From Trichuris trichiura (taxonomy: Eukaryota > Nematoda > Enoplea > Trichinellida > Trichuridae), in the NCBI GenBank assembly GCA_037903355.1, contig JBAJFE010000014.1:1116001-1180000 (forward strand): 64,000 nucleotides of DNA, written 5' to 3'. The number at the start of each line of letters is the position of its first letter. Within the stretch, counting starts at the first letter, position 1. Shown here piece after piece: positions 1 through 12,765 of the stretch. The translations under genes were made by a program, and so were the position numbers. Below the pieces are notes generated by a model, which worked only from the letters and a program-made list of their open reading frames with translations, had not been told where the DNA came from and made no database searches.

Positions 1-358
1 AACAAGACCCATGTTATGAACGAACGGTATAGTTTTGTTTATCGCTGCTGTAGAATAAAAAAAGGTTTTAGTTTTTGCCACAGAACATTTGGAAACATTC
101 TAGTTCTACTATCGTTAAAAATCCACTGTCGATGGATTAAGAACATTCTGAAAGCACTAGTGATAAAAAAATTTAAGTGCCTTTCATCTTAAAACTGCAG
201 AAAACCAACTGCCTTAGGCAAGGATATGCGGCCTTTCAGATCTGGTACAAGAAATGCAACCTTCAGTATCATAAGTAAAAATCTCTGTAAAAAACAGAAG
301 ACTTGTAGTATAGGGGTTACGATTGACTATTCATCACATTGTACTTGACTACCTTGAG

Positions 359-379
359 ATATATATATATATATATATA
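359..379. repeat. (AT)n microsatellite
   Basis: A short uninterrupted alternating AT tract. Nothing else is recognisable in the first 700 bases. Confidence 0.9.
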
Positions 380-744
380 CCATGAAAATGAATCTCCTTC
401 TAGCAGGGGTGTGAAAGTACATAATGGTGATACAGACGTGCTAACCGTTAAACGTTTACTTGACGAAGCTTTCGGGAAACGCCGGTTCTCGTTTTCAGTG
501 CATGAAAGAATGGCAGAGAGTATGCTAGCATGTCACCAGTCAGTCTAATTATTTTGAAGAGCGGAGTTCTTGGAAGGTTTTAAACGGGCTACAACACTAA
601 AAAAGGGGGAAGAGGTATTGGGAGGGGAAGTGTAACAGAAATCAGGGGACGGGAGATTTTGAAAGGGGAGGGGGAGGGAAGGAAAAAAACAGTTGAGGGA
701 TTGCAGGAACAGGGAATTTCCCAAGAAACCGTCGAGCGCTGTTA

Positions 745-1840
745 TTATCCCTGCGCAAGTGATTCACGTAAAAGCCAGCAGTATGTGGCTCTGATGATGT
801 TAGCCCAGGAGTCGTTTACTACAATGCCACTTTCCCTGTTTATGTTTGAATTGAACTTTATGTAGACTGCTCCTTTTGACTTTCTAATTATAAAGCGCCT
901 TTCTTTACATAGCACTTTCGCATGCAGTTGGCCCATTCACTGCAATGCATTTTGTGCTTCCGCTGAAGTCTGGGTGGCCTGCTCCCTTGCGTCTCGCGGA
1001 TCAAGCGTTGGCGAGCGTCCACATGATATATCGGAAGATTCTCCGTTCAGTCGGTTAACTGCATTCCTGTACTTCATTAAAGATTTCATGTGCTGCTGGA
1101 ACCTATGTGTCAACCTATTGCATGTTTCCCCAATGTATGAGGCTGAACACTCACATTTTATTTCGTAAATCACCCCAGGGCATTGGTCCTGTGGCACCTT
1201 TTCTTCGTCGTCCCGTGGAATGGAACGAAGTTTTGGCTTCCTTTGAACCAGACTGCCGCCCAGTCTGTTCCCAAGGTATTTAATTTTTTTCTCATGTCTT
1301 AGCATTACGGGAGGATGAGCCGCAGCCCTGAAACAGGGCTTTTCACTCTTGTTCTGCCCTCCAGTTTCCGCAGTATTATTGAGTCTGTGAGATGGGCAGG
1401 CTATCCATTTTCCTTAAATGTTTTTCGCAAGTGCTCAAGTTGAAAAGCAGTCCCAAGTATTCCTGGTCACAAGTTGCTAATGCGCGGTCTACCAAGCCAC
1501 CCAAAATCCCAGTCATAACGTGCCGCGGATGATGCAACGTGAACTCAACATATTTGTCTGAATGCGTCTGTTTTCGGTGAACTGTGGTCTTTATGCCCTC
1601 CTGCGAGCGAATGATAAAGATGTCCAGGAAAGAAATTTTTTTTACCTCTTTTTCAACCGTAAAAGGTTATTACGTTGGGAAATTCACGGTTCAAAATTTC
1701 TAGAAAACTGTCTCCGTTCCCACTTTTAAGTACTGCACAGACTTCGTCTACGTATCGTAAAACTTTAAAACTGCGCCAAACAACTTTAAAATAACTGCTT
1801 TAGGAAGCCATTTTCTGCAGTTCCATAGTACTGGTGAACG
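745..1840 (-). mobile_element. Penelope-like retroelement relic (3' part: RT end plus GIY-YIG)
   Basis: Reading the minus strand from about 1840 downward gives, in broken frames, a reverse-transcriptase catalytic stretch (RYVDEV, the YxDD-like motif), then FLDIFIIRSQEG, VHRKQTHSDKYVEF and HHPRHV, which follow the order of the Penelope RT C-terminus. At 1305-937 an open stretch carries VIYEIKCECSASYIGET, a GIY-YIG endonuclease signature with the typical Cys residues, and 936-745 holds the usual tail (KGAVYIKFNSNINRE). Stops and frameshifts interrupt it (stop near 1351; frame break at 937), so it is dead. The 5' RT half is missing. GIY-YIG fused to this RT type is diagnostic of Penelope-like elements. 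Confidence 0.85.
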
Positions 1841-1889
1841 CTGTTTAGTGGCTAGCTTTTGCACACTCGTTGTTGCGTGTTTTTATAGG

Positions 1890-4800
1890 ATGTTTGGTAT
1901 ACTGTTCAGCTTTTGGCTTTGCCTATTATGTTACGGAGACCAGAATGAGAGGGACAATGTAAAATACAGTGTCGCTCCTGGTCTCATCTTCGCTTTGGAC
2001 ATTTCCAACAACCTAGAAAACAGAACTTTACAAGGTTTAAAGGTTTTATTGAAAAGAAGCATTACCCACTTAGTTGAACAGCTGGATTCTGTACGCATTA
2101 TCAGTACCAAGTGCTGTCATTCGAATTTAATCAAGGCATTTGAAGACTGCGTTTCATCCTTTTCTTTTCATGCCAACAGAAAAGGTAATTTAACATTGTA
2201 TACTTCTGCTTCAATACTGAAGCCGGTCACATTTTCTAATATATGTTTAACATGTTTATCAGGTTATGAAGCGTTTAACTTGTAAACTGAATGAACTCAT
2301 CGGAAGGCTAAAAGATTAATTTAATGTCAGTTTTAGATGTGTAACTTCTCCAAAAGGTCGCATTGAAATCTTGCGCGTTATCATGTAAGTAAAAAACCCC
2401 ACAGTTGTTTCTTAGGTCGGTTAGTTAAAATGGTGGAGCTTTCGAAATGACTTTGGAAACTGAGCAAAGGTAGCCTCGTTAGCACCATTATTCTTAATAA
2501 AAGATGAGCTCTGAAACGCTGAAATCAGCCGTGCTCCTTTGATAAAACTTCAAGTTAAGCGTACATCCTATTTCTGATGAGCACAACTTTCCTACTTGTT
2601 GAAATTAGAACCATAACGGCAAGACAGCATATTTCACACTGTGGTGAATTAGAAAACGTAAAATTTTGGGCGAAGAACCTTTTCAGTATTCGTTCCTTTC
2701 GAAGTAATTGAAAGATAAAAATTTGCGGGATAATGACAGTGGCACAGAAGGTCAAAGTAGTGGATGAATTGTATTCATAGATAGCCATGAAGGACTACTG
2801 TTTTTGATTGGAAAATTCTTTTGATAATTTTGGGGTATCCTTCCAGAGCAAAAGAACATTTTCCATGGCTCCGTGACACAACTTCGTAAGATAAGTATTT
2901 AGGCATTCACAACTAAGATACTTTAAAATGGAGAGCAGTGAAAACCTTTAGTCTCGTTCAAGGCGAAAAACCAAAACGAAAGTTTGGCGAAGCTTTCGGC
3001 TCACACTTGAACCGTCATCAGCGCACGTAGTAGCTGCCTTCCAACTGAGTTTTTTTCTCTTAGGAGCCATGTGTGCGCCTGTGCGCCAACTTGAAAACAC
3101 CGGACTTGGACAGACGTATGCAAGTGGCCTACGATATCGCCTTCTGATCGTTAAGAGGCCCTCGCCCTTCCTCAGTTAACCTTCCTAAAACTGGCAAACT
3201 TAGCCTACTTTCACACGACGCTTCACCAGGTTTTGACTGACCATCCCATCCCGCGTTGTGCCTCCTTCAAGGACGGCTTCTAAGGCAGTTGCCCTGAAGC
3301 TGATCTAGCCATGTGCACGCAGCCTCGACAGGTCAAGGTACGGCCTAACAGGCGCACACATGGCTTGGAAAGGCCTGTGAGCGGAAAGCTTTGCCAAGCT
3401 TTCCTTTTGGTTCTTCACTTTGAACCAGATTAAAAAGGTTTTCACTTATTTGACTCATTTCCTCGGCAACCTCGAACGGGAAAAATCCGTGTACACTTCT
3501 TTAACAATTCGGCCCGTTACAAGTTCTTCGTTTTTACATAAAATGCAGAGCACGTAAATAAATTGACATTTATGCTTACCTGGCAGTTTGTAGGCTTTGT
3601 GAATCAACAGTACCGAATCGATTCCATTTTTATTACCTGAAAAGCAGAATAGAAATTCTTTGCCTATTCATGCTTTCACTTTCAAGCATTATATTACCAA
3701 AAAATGAGGAAACAGAATATGAATACTGTTGAGACAACCAATTTTGCGACATTTCTCTTGCTCAGTCAATACGTGCTAGGTTGAAATGTACTGCATCTTT
3801 TTAAGGAAACTTGGTAGTTTTACTAGAAAAAGCCCTACAGTCCAAATTCCCGTGCGAAAAAAACATAGCAGGTTTTCCAGAAGGGAAAATGCACCAGACG
3901 ATCAACAATTTTCTTGTTCTCTTCACAAATGCTGCTGAAAGAAAAGAAAATTACAAACTCTTAGAAAAAGCAACAGAAAACGAAAAAGTTCGGTGCGCAG
4001 TGGTTTACCTTGGTGGAGACCAGCAACGTACGCAGGATGCTCAAGATGACTTGTTGCGCTACCTGAAATCACGGGTTGCCTCTAGCCCGCAATTATTCTT
4101 CGAGGCAAATACGCTTAAGCGGCTAAACAGCGTTTTGCTTAGCATCAATGCTGCCGCGAAAAACGTTTTTGAAAAGAAACGTTCAAGTGAAAAACTGCTG
4201 GCACTCCATAATGCAGCAACGACTGAGAGTAACTCACTTTTTTCTCTACTGAAGCTTGGTTTCAAGAAAAAGAGCAGACGTTCTAGTCAAAGAACGCAAC
4301 AGGGATTGATGATAAACAGTACTGATGAGCAAAAAAATTTGAATGTTCAGAACCCGCGGAACAGGCACGACATTCCGGCTGGAATTCACAGACGCGTTTC
4401 CAATGCGAATTTCTATGAAAACCCAGCCTCAACATTAGCGCTTTCAGAAGCAAACCATATCATTCCGAACAAGCGTTCAAACCATGCTGTGCAGAATATA
4501 TGGCATAATGAAGCAGACTTTCCAGAAAGCAGACTGATCAGAGCTGTGGCTGAAAATTCAATAGGAATAACAAATAAGGAATATAAAACAAATTCATTTC
4601 ACTTTTTTGATACAGCGAAACAGACGAGTGATACAGTGACTCTTCGTCTGAGTGAAAGCGAAAGATTCTTTGCGAACGATTCCTCTGTCTTTTTATATTT
4701 AGATAGGCTTACGAAATCGCAGTACAAATATGGATTTTGGACTCCGCGTAGTATGACTATGTCTGTTCTGTTACTTCTGCTATTTATCTATTTACTTTTA

Positions 4801-4890
4801 CGAATAATCAAACCAATTTTCCGCAGGATTGCCCTATTCAAAATCAACAGAACTATGTTTACCAGCAAAGCACCGACAGTGAGATGCTAG
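1890..4890 (+). CDS. membrane-anchored protein with vWA-like ectodomain (two exons)
   Basis: Exons 1890-2184 and 3806-4890, joined by a 1621-nt GT-AG intron in phase 1 that keeps the frame; product about 459 aa. The ATG at 1890 opens a signal peptide (MFGILFSFWLCLLCYG). Next comes a von Willebrand A-like fold: strand GLIFALDIS, helix, strand SVRIIST, then across the junction NFLVLFTNAAERKEN and CAVVYLGG. The metal site is degenerate (DISNN instead of DxSxS). A basic, low-complexity stretch follows (KKKSRRSSQRTQQ), then a polar region and one C-terminal transmembrane helix (MSVLLLLLFIYLLLRI) with a short basic tail. Type I membrane topology is inferred. The exact family is not recognised, and other exons inside the long intron cannot be excluded. 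Confidence 0.6.
2937..3446. mobile_element. foldback MITE within the vWA-gene intron
   Basis: About 510 bp bounded by imperfect terminal inverted repeats of roughly 65 nt: the left end at 2937 (AGTGAAAACC...) matches the reverse complement of the right end at 3446, including the shared AAGCTTTCGGCTCACA block. A second inner inverted pair (GCCATGTGTGCGCCT at about 3065 and its complement at about 3352) makes it a long foldback. No coding capacity and no clear target duplication. The left arm carries a hammerhead-like core (see 2979-3021). Confidence 0.75.
2979..3021 (-). ncRNA. hammerhead-ribozyme-like core, diverged
   Basis: On the minus strand: CTGATGA (3021-3015), a possible stem II (CGGTTC...GAGCCG), GAAA (2997-2994), then GCTTCGCCAAAC followed by TTT. 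This has the order of the hammerhead catalytic core (CUGAUGA, helix II, GAAA, short helix III, UH). The right arm of the same MITE keeps GAAA plus a better helix III (GCTT-TGCC-AAGC then TT, 3384-3401) but lacks CTGATGA. Activity is unknown; stem I pairing could not be found by eye. Confidence 0.4.
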
Positions 4891-6749
4891 CTGTTATTAC
4901 GATCAGCAGATTGACTCTTGAAAGCACAAACGGCAACTGTTCAAGCTGATCTACTATCTGTACGCCTGGACAAGAATTCAAGCTGCTTTTTCTTGTAGTG
5001 TCGCAGCTTTATCCAAAAAGACAACAAAGCCATTTCTTTCTGGTCTTTCCGGCAGCAGAAGTTTACTCACTATGACTGGAAAACCTGTGCAGACCGATGA
5101 TCGGCGTTTTGTAATGACTCCACGGAAGCAATCAATGATTTCTTCTCTTAATAATGCTTCTAGCTGCAGGAAGTAGATAATAAAAGTAAAATACTCATAG
5201 TTTACGCTTTAGCAGTTTGTGCATCCAATGAATTTGAGGATGTCATAACACTTTGTAAACCGACGATGTTGAAAGATACTTTAGTAAAGCTGCTTTTTCA
5301 GAAAGGGTATTCAGAGATAGCTGGCATTAAAATTAGCAAGGGGAAAGCGATATTTATCTCATATTTCACGTGTAGGATCACGCAGTGACTTTGTTTACTT
5401 TTACGGCTGTCTGTCTGTTTGTCTGAAGAATTTCCGCACACCAATTAAAGTGACGCGTTTTCTTATCACCTTGTTTCCTGATGTGCATTTCTCCTCACAA
5501 GAAACCAAAAATTTTCAGAATAGCCTTCTAGCTCAAGCCATTTTCGTTTACTCTGTAAATCAAATCTTCAGCGTAATCTTACTCGTCGAAACATCGTTTC
5601 ATTTCTTCTTTGAATTTACTGTCAGAAATTATATGCGCTGAAAGTTTCCTGTCGAACTTGAAGTTCATGAATACCAGGATGCTTGTTGGATTTTTTAGAC
5701 TGAATAGGACTAGATATCAAATGTGGATCTAAGTATAAACGGTGAGTTAAGCACAAACAAAAAATTCATATCCTTGGTTAGTCGTTAAACTTTCATATTC
5801 ATCTCTAATGCTTATCCAACCCACTTTCATTATTTAGAACGCCATTAATTTCAGAGAAAAATCCTTGTTGAAAAAAAACTGCTAGACTACGAAATTAAGC
5901 GTAACTGCACTGTTTCATTCATCGGGGAAACAGAATTTCCGTTCTTTCATCATTTCAAACTATATCTATTTGTTTTAAAACGTTTCATGTATGCTAACGC
6001 ACATCTCCATTAGCTTAAGTAGTTAATCACACGCAAACATGGCAAGAACTGCATCTTGCTCAAGTTTGGAACGTTATCCTAAGTCATCAGCAAACATGGA
6101 GTACACAGCTATTTGCTTACGACGATTGACCTACAGAATTGTCACGAAATTGATCATAAGCTAAGGAAAATGACAGAAGCATTTTTTAAAATTCGATGCA
6201 ACAACATTATTAATCGTGACCGATGATAAGAAGTGAATGACCTATGAACCAGTATTTTAAGTCATGGGGATTCCTGCTTACTCTGAAGAGCTAGAAGTCA
6301 AGTTACGCATGACCTTTCCTTGAACACCAACTATTTGAGAAAATTGCATCAGCTGCTATTTATTGGCTCTCAAGCTATATGTTACCTGAATTATCGAATC
6401 GAAGTTCTGGTAACACTGGGTCAAGTAGAGTCGAACGGTAGTAGCATCGTTTATGGGAATAAAAAAAACCAACACAGCTTTTTCTCGACGTCAGGTCGTC
6501 GGAACCTCGCGACGCAGAACACAAAAACAGTGAATCACAATGACAGTTCAGCAAAAATTAAATAGGAATGAAGGAAAAAGAAAAGAGTGAAAAATTAAGA
6601 ACAAGAAAAGATGGTAAAAGAAAATCACTTCACAGACAACAAAATTTTGAAGGCGAACCCACAGTGAGGCAAACAGTACCTCAACTGAATTTTAAGGTGT
6701 ATAACTTTCGAAGATATAGTTTCTTGGTACGGGACCGCATAATTTCATT
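4891..6749. other. no gene seen
   Basis: Only short, unsupported ORFs. No splice-linked coding signal, repeat or RNA gene could be recognised here. Confidence 0.5.
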
Positions 6750-6902
6750 AAGTTGCTTCTTTTTTATACGGATTGTGAGTCCCGGATTACGTCAATTTCA
6801 GACCGCTGATGACGGGTCGCGTTTGGACCCGAAAGCTACGGAGAAATTAGTAATAAAAATTTTCAACGGGACTCACAATCCGTATAAAAAAGAAGCAAAT
6901 TA
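6750..6902. mobile_element. short MITE with 31-bp perfect inverted termini
   Basis: A perfect 31-bp inverted repeat (6753-6783 against 6868-6898) with near-matching flanks encloses about 85 bp. The interior contains a hammerhead-like core at 6806-6834. The about 50 bp upstream (6697-6745) also recurs in inverted orientation near 24,596-24,645, so the repeat family may be larger than the terminal repeats show. Confidence 0.8.
6806..6834 (+). ncRNA. hammerhead-ribozyme-like core
   Basis: CTGATGA at 6806-6812 is followed by a clean stem-loop (GGGTC, 7-nt loop, GACCC) and GAAA at 6831-6834: the helix II region of a hammerhead with both invariant boxes intact. Helix III and the NUH cleavage site are not obvious: the downstream GCTACGGAG has no clear partner. 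The same string, more or less decayed, recurs at 22,120, 23,800 and (minus strand) 43,330. Read as a probable ribozyme-derived motif. Confidence 0.45.
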
Positions 6903-9900
6903 GTGTAAAACTTTCATACCGTGAAGAAGAGTATTCTGCTTCACTTACACGCACTCTGTGAATCTCAGTTCTATACAACAGAGTCAATAGCAGCTTAAAA
7001 GACGAAAAAGAAAGAAGGAACAAAAAAAGGAGAGGAAGAGTAAAATAAGAATAAAAAGCAAAGAAAGTAAGGCAAGAAATGTAAACAGAAAACAAACCTT
7101 AAATATTCAATTCATTGTAACATCATGTTTCAGCGTAATATGACAGCATTGCCGTCCAGTGAAGAAAATGATAAATTAGTTCACCTACTTCCTGTCTTTC
7201 TCCCTTTGATGTATCAGTGCTCGCACTGTACCTTATATTCGTTAATCTTTTAAATTTCGTGCTATTCCTTCTTTGAGGTTTTTCTTTCTCTCGGCTACAT
7301 TTCGCAGTTGTTACTTGCGCTGGCCGTAGTTTTCTAGCTGTAAAGAACTCCATACAGACACCCTAAATTATTCTGATGACGGTGGTCAGCAAGAAATCGC
7401 AGCTAAAATGGGTCATGGGACGCGACAGCTTGCACTAAGAAGGAGAAGATGACGACGAAGACCCCCCGCCAGTAGGTTGTCTGAAATGATACTAATTAGT
7501 TGGGACACAAAGTGAGGCGTCCAGCACGGAGCAAAAATAACGTAATTATGAAAAGAAAAGAATAAAAAAGAGAAGGGATTGGTAGTTTGAAAGACGATGC
7601 GCTCTGTTCCACTGTTTACGGCACGTCTTGCACAACAGAATAAAATTAGCTTTTCGCATTACTGAGCGAGTCAGTTTACGCCACAACAGGATAAGCAAAA
7701 CAAATAGAATACGTCCATTTAATAGTGGACATGGTACTTTACTTATTATTTTGGAAAAAGCTTTTTTGAATTTGTTTTACCTTAATATGCGATTATAATT
7801 CAGTTTTATATCGCTTTTTTATTTTCTGTTTTCGTTTTCTATTTATTACTTAATTAGCACATCCTTTTTGAAATCCGCATGTATCGACTTCGACGCAGTT
7901 TAAACTAGACAGAGCAATGCACTCCCTGTAATTCTAAAAACAGAAATTTCGGACACACGCATCCATTAGTATTAACAGATCCTGAAAAACGTTTCCTTGT
8001 CATTTCAGAAGTTTTTGTGTCAGGAAAAGTTGTAATAACAAGAATTTGCTAAAAACGGGGACATACTCGAATGCTACTTGTATTTTCGACGACTCACTAC
8101 GATTCTGAAGCACAATTTCGTTACTTATTTAGCGATCATAATGCACTAGCGAGCTCAGTGCCGTAGTATTGGGGTTCTGTGACTGAATTCAAAATGTTCC
8201 ACGTTTGGAAAACGTATTCTTTGTTTCGATGAGCATGGCTACGGAATATTCAACAAAAAATGGAACAGAATAAGCAATATAAAGCGAGCAGAAGCAAGAA
8301 ATTGTTCAACGAGCTTGCATGGCTGCATCCATTACAGGGTTTTCCTGTTCTGTCTCTACTTTGTACGAAACGCACTTCTTTCAAGCAAGTAAAGTTATTG
8401 TACAATGGGCTACTCTACAAGCAAATCCGCATTACAAAAGTCCAAAACTACCTAACCTTATGTACTTCGCAAACGGATTTGCAGGATGGGCAAATAAGAG
8501 TAATTCTATGGAACTCAGACTTTCCAGGACTCAATGCTCTTTCGAAAGTTACCCTACTTCCTTTGGCCCAGCAAACCTTCCACTGTTGCATGAATTTGCT
8601 ACTGGCGTCCACGGTAGAAGGCGAATATGCCCTGACTTTCAGGCGTCCATCTTCGCATATGTGCTAGAAAAAATTCATTATTTTGTTCCATTTATTGTTC
8701 TACTGAATCTTTCTAAATTACCTCATAACAGCCAGCCCCGATTTCCGAGAAATGATCTCGATTCGCAATGTGTGACTCGTCACACTTGATTAATTCTGCT
8801 GTTTCTTGTTCCATACAAATTGAATTTTGGCCGTACACTTCCAAGAATTTGTTATCTTTAATTGTTCACACACTACTGCTTAAATAAGAAGTAGTAATCA
8901 CGCACAGACGCTAACCTTTCGGCTGCAGATTAGGATTTGCGCAATAGTGAACAGAGTTGACCTTTTCATTGTAAAAATCCTAGAAATGTTCTCCTTGGCA
9001 ACCGGGTTTCTTACCATCTTCGTTACCTTCCAAAGTGGGCAAAACTTGTACAATTCTTCGCTGCCTGCCAGTGTTTCACCACTAACTTTTTTTTTACCTA
9101 TTTGTTCTTTGCGACCACGGAATAAAAACTAAATGGCCATTTATGTCTACGCAAAAGTATAAAGTACTCCTTGCCTGCAGTTATAAGGAACGTGTATGCC
9201 AGCTTAGCATGCAATTTTTCAACGTAAGTTTAAGCTCAAGGCAATTGAATCCAAGCAGGAAAGTCGATGCAACAGAACTAATTCACGCAAAAGGTCATAA
9301 AACACACGCTAGATGGGACACAACCCTTCGTTTAAATCTTTTCCTTCTTCACTGGTGGCAATTTTACAAATTAAACGGAAGTGCACACGTGTCAGACTTC
9401 TGAAGAAAATTTGGCAATAATTTTGACAAGCATTTGAAGAATGTTGAAGACTAAGTAGAGCAGTAACTTTCACGGGGGCAGACTAACTGCAATCTCAAAT
9501 TTTTGTGGCCGTATAAACTGCTTTTAAAAAAATAAATAAAATATCATTTCTTTTGAAACTGTTATGCTTTACTGCTGCGCCACAACTATTTCAATGTTCA
9601 CATATTGTTTGAAGGCTGCAATGTATCTCAGTGAAGTGTTATTTGTTCGTCATTTCTGGCGACTTACAAAAAAACTAAGACAAAGAGGCAGTATGATTAC
9701 CGCGTCTGTAATGCCAAAGATAAGCGATAACATTATTGCAACATCAATGTTCCTATTTATTATTTTTACCCACAGTTTCCAAAGAAAAATAACCTGCTCA
9801 TACAGAATCATTTATTCACGACAGAGTTTTCAGAACTAAGACATGACAAATCAATTCCAAGAACTCTATCGCGAAAAATGGTTTAACAAGCATAGAGAGG

Positions 9901-11399
9901 TTTTCCATATGTCTACAAAGTTTTATACGCCTGTAGGAAGCTACCTTTCCAATAATCTTTCATTGTTTTGAAGAGATGCGGTTCATTTCTTTTGAATAGT
10001 CAAATTTTACTAGTATACCTGTCAGGATCAACTATGTCCCATTTCGAGTTGACCTGTCTTAAAAAAATTGTTATTTCAGTAACAGTCGACACTGAGAACA
10101 GATTGCTGTTCAGAATGGTATTTCATCAAACAACCATCTTACTTCTGCCTGCTAATGGTAATAAATGATAAGCTGAGTAATATTAGCCAACATTTTAGCT
10201 ACAAATGTAGTGTTTTAAAAATAAAAGACAACTTCAGCGAAAGCAAAAATGATGGACAAAATGACAAAATTATTGGCTGAGTATACAAACTAGTCAGTTA
10301 CCGGTACGTTCGCACCCTGTGGCCAATTTTTCCAGTCAAGGGTCATCAGTCGAGTATTCCATTCATCGCATACATATTTTTTCTTATCCTTAGCTAAATA
10401 ATCATTCCAGTTGTAAAGAGGATAACTTTCCCGCTGCTTTTTTCTAAGACGCCAGGAAGTATTGAAAAACAAGAATTGTGACGATCTCACGTTGCAGTTA
10501 AATCCGTTGCTTGGCACCCTGCCTGAAGAAACGAGCAAGGAGCATTTTCACCCCATCTCATCCATGGGCCGGCCATCATGCGGAAATGGCTAAATATAAG
10601 CGCTGACACATTGTATAGGTTTTTCTAACTCACCCTAAGCTATTCACTGCCTCTGTTGTCAGTAGAGTTAAGGCGGGACCTGGAGGATATGTCATGACGT
10701 CATCCTAAATCAGGAAATGCACCTGAGCGTCCTACTTGTATAATTTCCAGGTTTAATTAAAGCGAAAAGTAAACTAAGAAAATGATAAAAAAACAATACG
10801 GAAAGCGGAGACAACAATAATAGTAGCATTATTTACCCAGTGAGCAAGCTTATCCCAATGGACAGCTGAGGCAAGACAATCTACCTTTTCCCCAGAAGGT
10901 CTTGGTGGATTTTTTTCTTGGATACGGGCTCCTTCCAAGGTGGGGCAGTTAGAATGCTCTTGTACAATTCTCTGAAAGGAGAGTTCGTTTTTTTTGTTAC
11001 ACTTCCCGTCACGAAGGCTTTCCATTTACCTTTATCTTGGCATCAGGGAAGTACTTGTACCGTTCTCCAGTTTCAATGAACTTGCTGCGAGACAGTCACT
11101 AATATTGACATAATGCCATAATTGACAAATAATAACTTTACCTCATGAGCTTATCGTTGAATGCCTAAAAAGGAAAACCAAAAATGGGAATAGACAAATG
11201 CATGAACGACTGAGAACAAATTTGTTCACCATAGTTTTAATGTTACGTGAATTTAATGAATGTTTCAGGGTATTTGCCCGTTTAACTGAAGATTATGAAG
11301 ATGTATGAATTAAGAATCAATGCTTTCAGGGATTCGCTGCTCACGCCGTCAGGAATACGCGTAGTCATCACTACGTCAAACTGTTTTCATGATAATGAA
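6903..11399. other. no gene supported
   Basis: The interval contains several ORFs of 60-156 codons (for example two overlapping ones at 8260-8789), but none shows a recognisable domain, a splice-consistent neighbour or a poly(A) context. AT-rich spacer; nothing more can be said. Confidence 0.4.
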
Positions 11400-11566
11400 T
11401 TCATAGTTGTTCTTTTGGTTCACGGGTTTGGCCTGTTGGATGTATCTGTAAGTAAACTTCAAAGTGCCCTACCAACGAATCGTACTTTGAAGGGTAGGGC
11501 ACTTTGAAGTTTACTTACAGATACATCCAACAGGCCAAACTCGTGAACCAGAAGAACAACTATGAA
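11400..11566. mobile_element. snap-back MITE, copy 1, with intron-like core
   Basis: Near-perfect 78-bp inverted arms meet at a tiny loop. Each arm contains the sequence TGTATCTGTAAGTAAACTTC, so the plus strand reads a splice-donor-like GTAAGT at 11,448 and an acceptor-like TTTACTTACAG ending at 11,520. A related copy lies at 18,868-19,191 and a fragment at about 17,590-17,625. Confidence 0.85.
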
Positions 11567-11711
11567 ATAACCAAAGCCTATTAAAAGACACCCAGTCTTT
11601 CGAGATAATGAATTCAGTAATTGATTATCGTATAAACCTTAACCAATGGAAAAGAGAGAACAGAGTTAATGATAAACCTGAAATTGGTTGCGTTCACCAT
11701 TTTTAAAAGTA

Positions 11712-12763
11712 CAGGCGGCCCTCGCTATCCGCGGTTAATTCGTCCAACATTTTGAGCATTTTACCGCGTAAAGTTGAATTCCGCGTTATATAGGCTACCC
11801 TATGAAAAAGGCTAAATAGCTTATATTCTAGCTGCGCATTTCGTTCTGTCCCCTTGAATTTCTTCGGAAACGTCGAGGCAGTTACAAAATTAGCCGATGC
11901 TATTTTCCCAGTGATCTTTAAGTTCGTGAGGTTGAAGCGTTTCACGTATTTTGCTAGCAGCAAACCTTTTTCTCTCGTTCCCTGCAACCATGCCAGAGAA
12001 GTGCACATATAAGCTCAGCGTTTTCTCCCGAATAACTTCCCCGTCGACGGGGACATTCTTCTCTGACATGTCCTCTATCCAAATGCTTAGCGCTTTCTCG
12101 GCTTTCACGAGGACTTTGTTGTGAACTACAGCAACTCTTTTCCCTAACGAAGGGTCAGGATGCACGTTTCCTCGAATCTCAGCTTCCTTCCGTTTTATCG
12201 TACGAATGCTGGATTCATTCTTTTCGATCCTGCGGCCCACTTCGGTAAATGACAATCCGCTTTTCAAAAGATCGAGGACTTCTACTTTCACATGAAGAGT
12301 AAGGACGCTACGTTGTCTCTTAGCCCTAGAGCAGTGTTTCTCAACGTGGGCCCTGGGGCAAAAAAGGTTGAGAAACTATGCCCTAGAGGAACCGCTTACT
12401 TGCCTTCTGTCGCCATCTTCCTATGCGACACCAGTTAAACGACGCGAAATTTCAGACCTACCATGCTGCAGGGATACTGATGTTTGTAAACGGCGAATAG
12501 GCTCGACAACGCGCACAAAGCAATAACGAACAATCAGAAAAATGGCAAGACCTCATTAGCATTGTGCACGTTAGAGAGCATTGTAGGCAGAAAAGGTCTT
12601 TCGCGCCAGGGCAGACGATCACGCTGCTCCTCCGGCAAGCAACGACATTACTGCAACCATAATGCCAGCCAGCCGTGCGCATGTTTTTGTGAAAAGGTAA
12701 TGTCACTATTCCACGCCGGACGAACCGCGTTATATAGAATCCGCGGGTAACGAGGCCCGCCTG
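11712..12763 (-). mobile_element. Tigger/pogo-type (Tc1-mariner superfamily) transposon relic
   Basis: The ends are CAGGCGGCCCTCGCTATCC at 11,712 and the complement of CAGGCGGGCCTCGTTACCC at 12,763, each flanked by TA (11,710-11,711 and 12,764-12,765), the target duplication expected of this superfamily. The minus strand encodes the N-terminal part of a pogo-type transposase: an HTH stretch (MKVEVLDLLKSGLSFTEVG, ESSIRTIKRKE) and a CENP-B-like DNA-binding segment (VKAEKALSIWIED, VPVDGEVIREK) from about 12,291. The frame then breaks and the DDE catalytic region is absent, so it is a deleted, non-autonomous copy of about 1.05 kb. Confidence 0.85.
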
Positions 12764-12765
12764 TA

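Noticed and set aside
8260..8789. Two overlapping plus-strand ORFs of 135 and 156 codons
   Set aside because: No recognised domain, no splice or poly(A) context, and two frames open at once suggest low stop density by chance.
10310..10350. CTGATGA followed by GAAA on the minus strand near 10,340
   Set aside because: No complementary helix II between the boxes, so it is not a hammerhead candidate.
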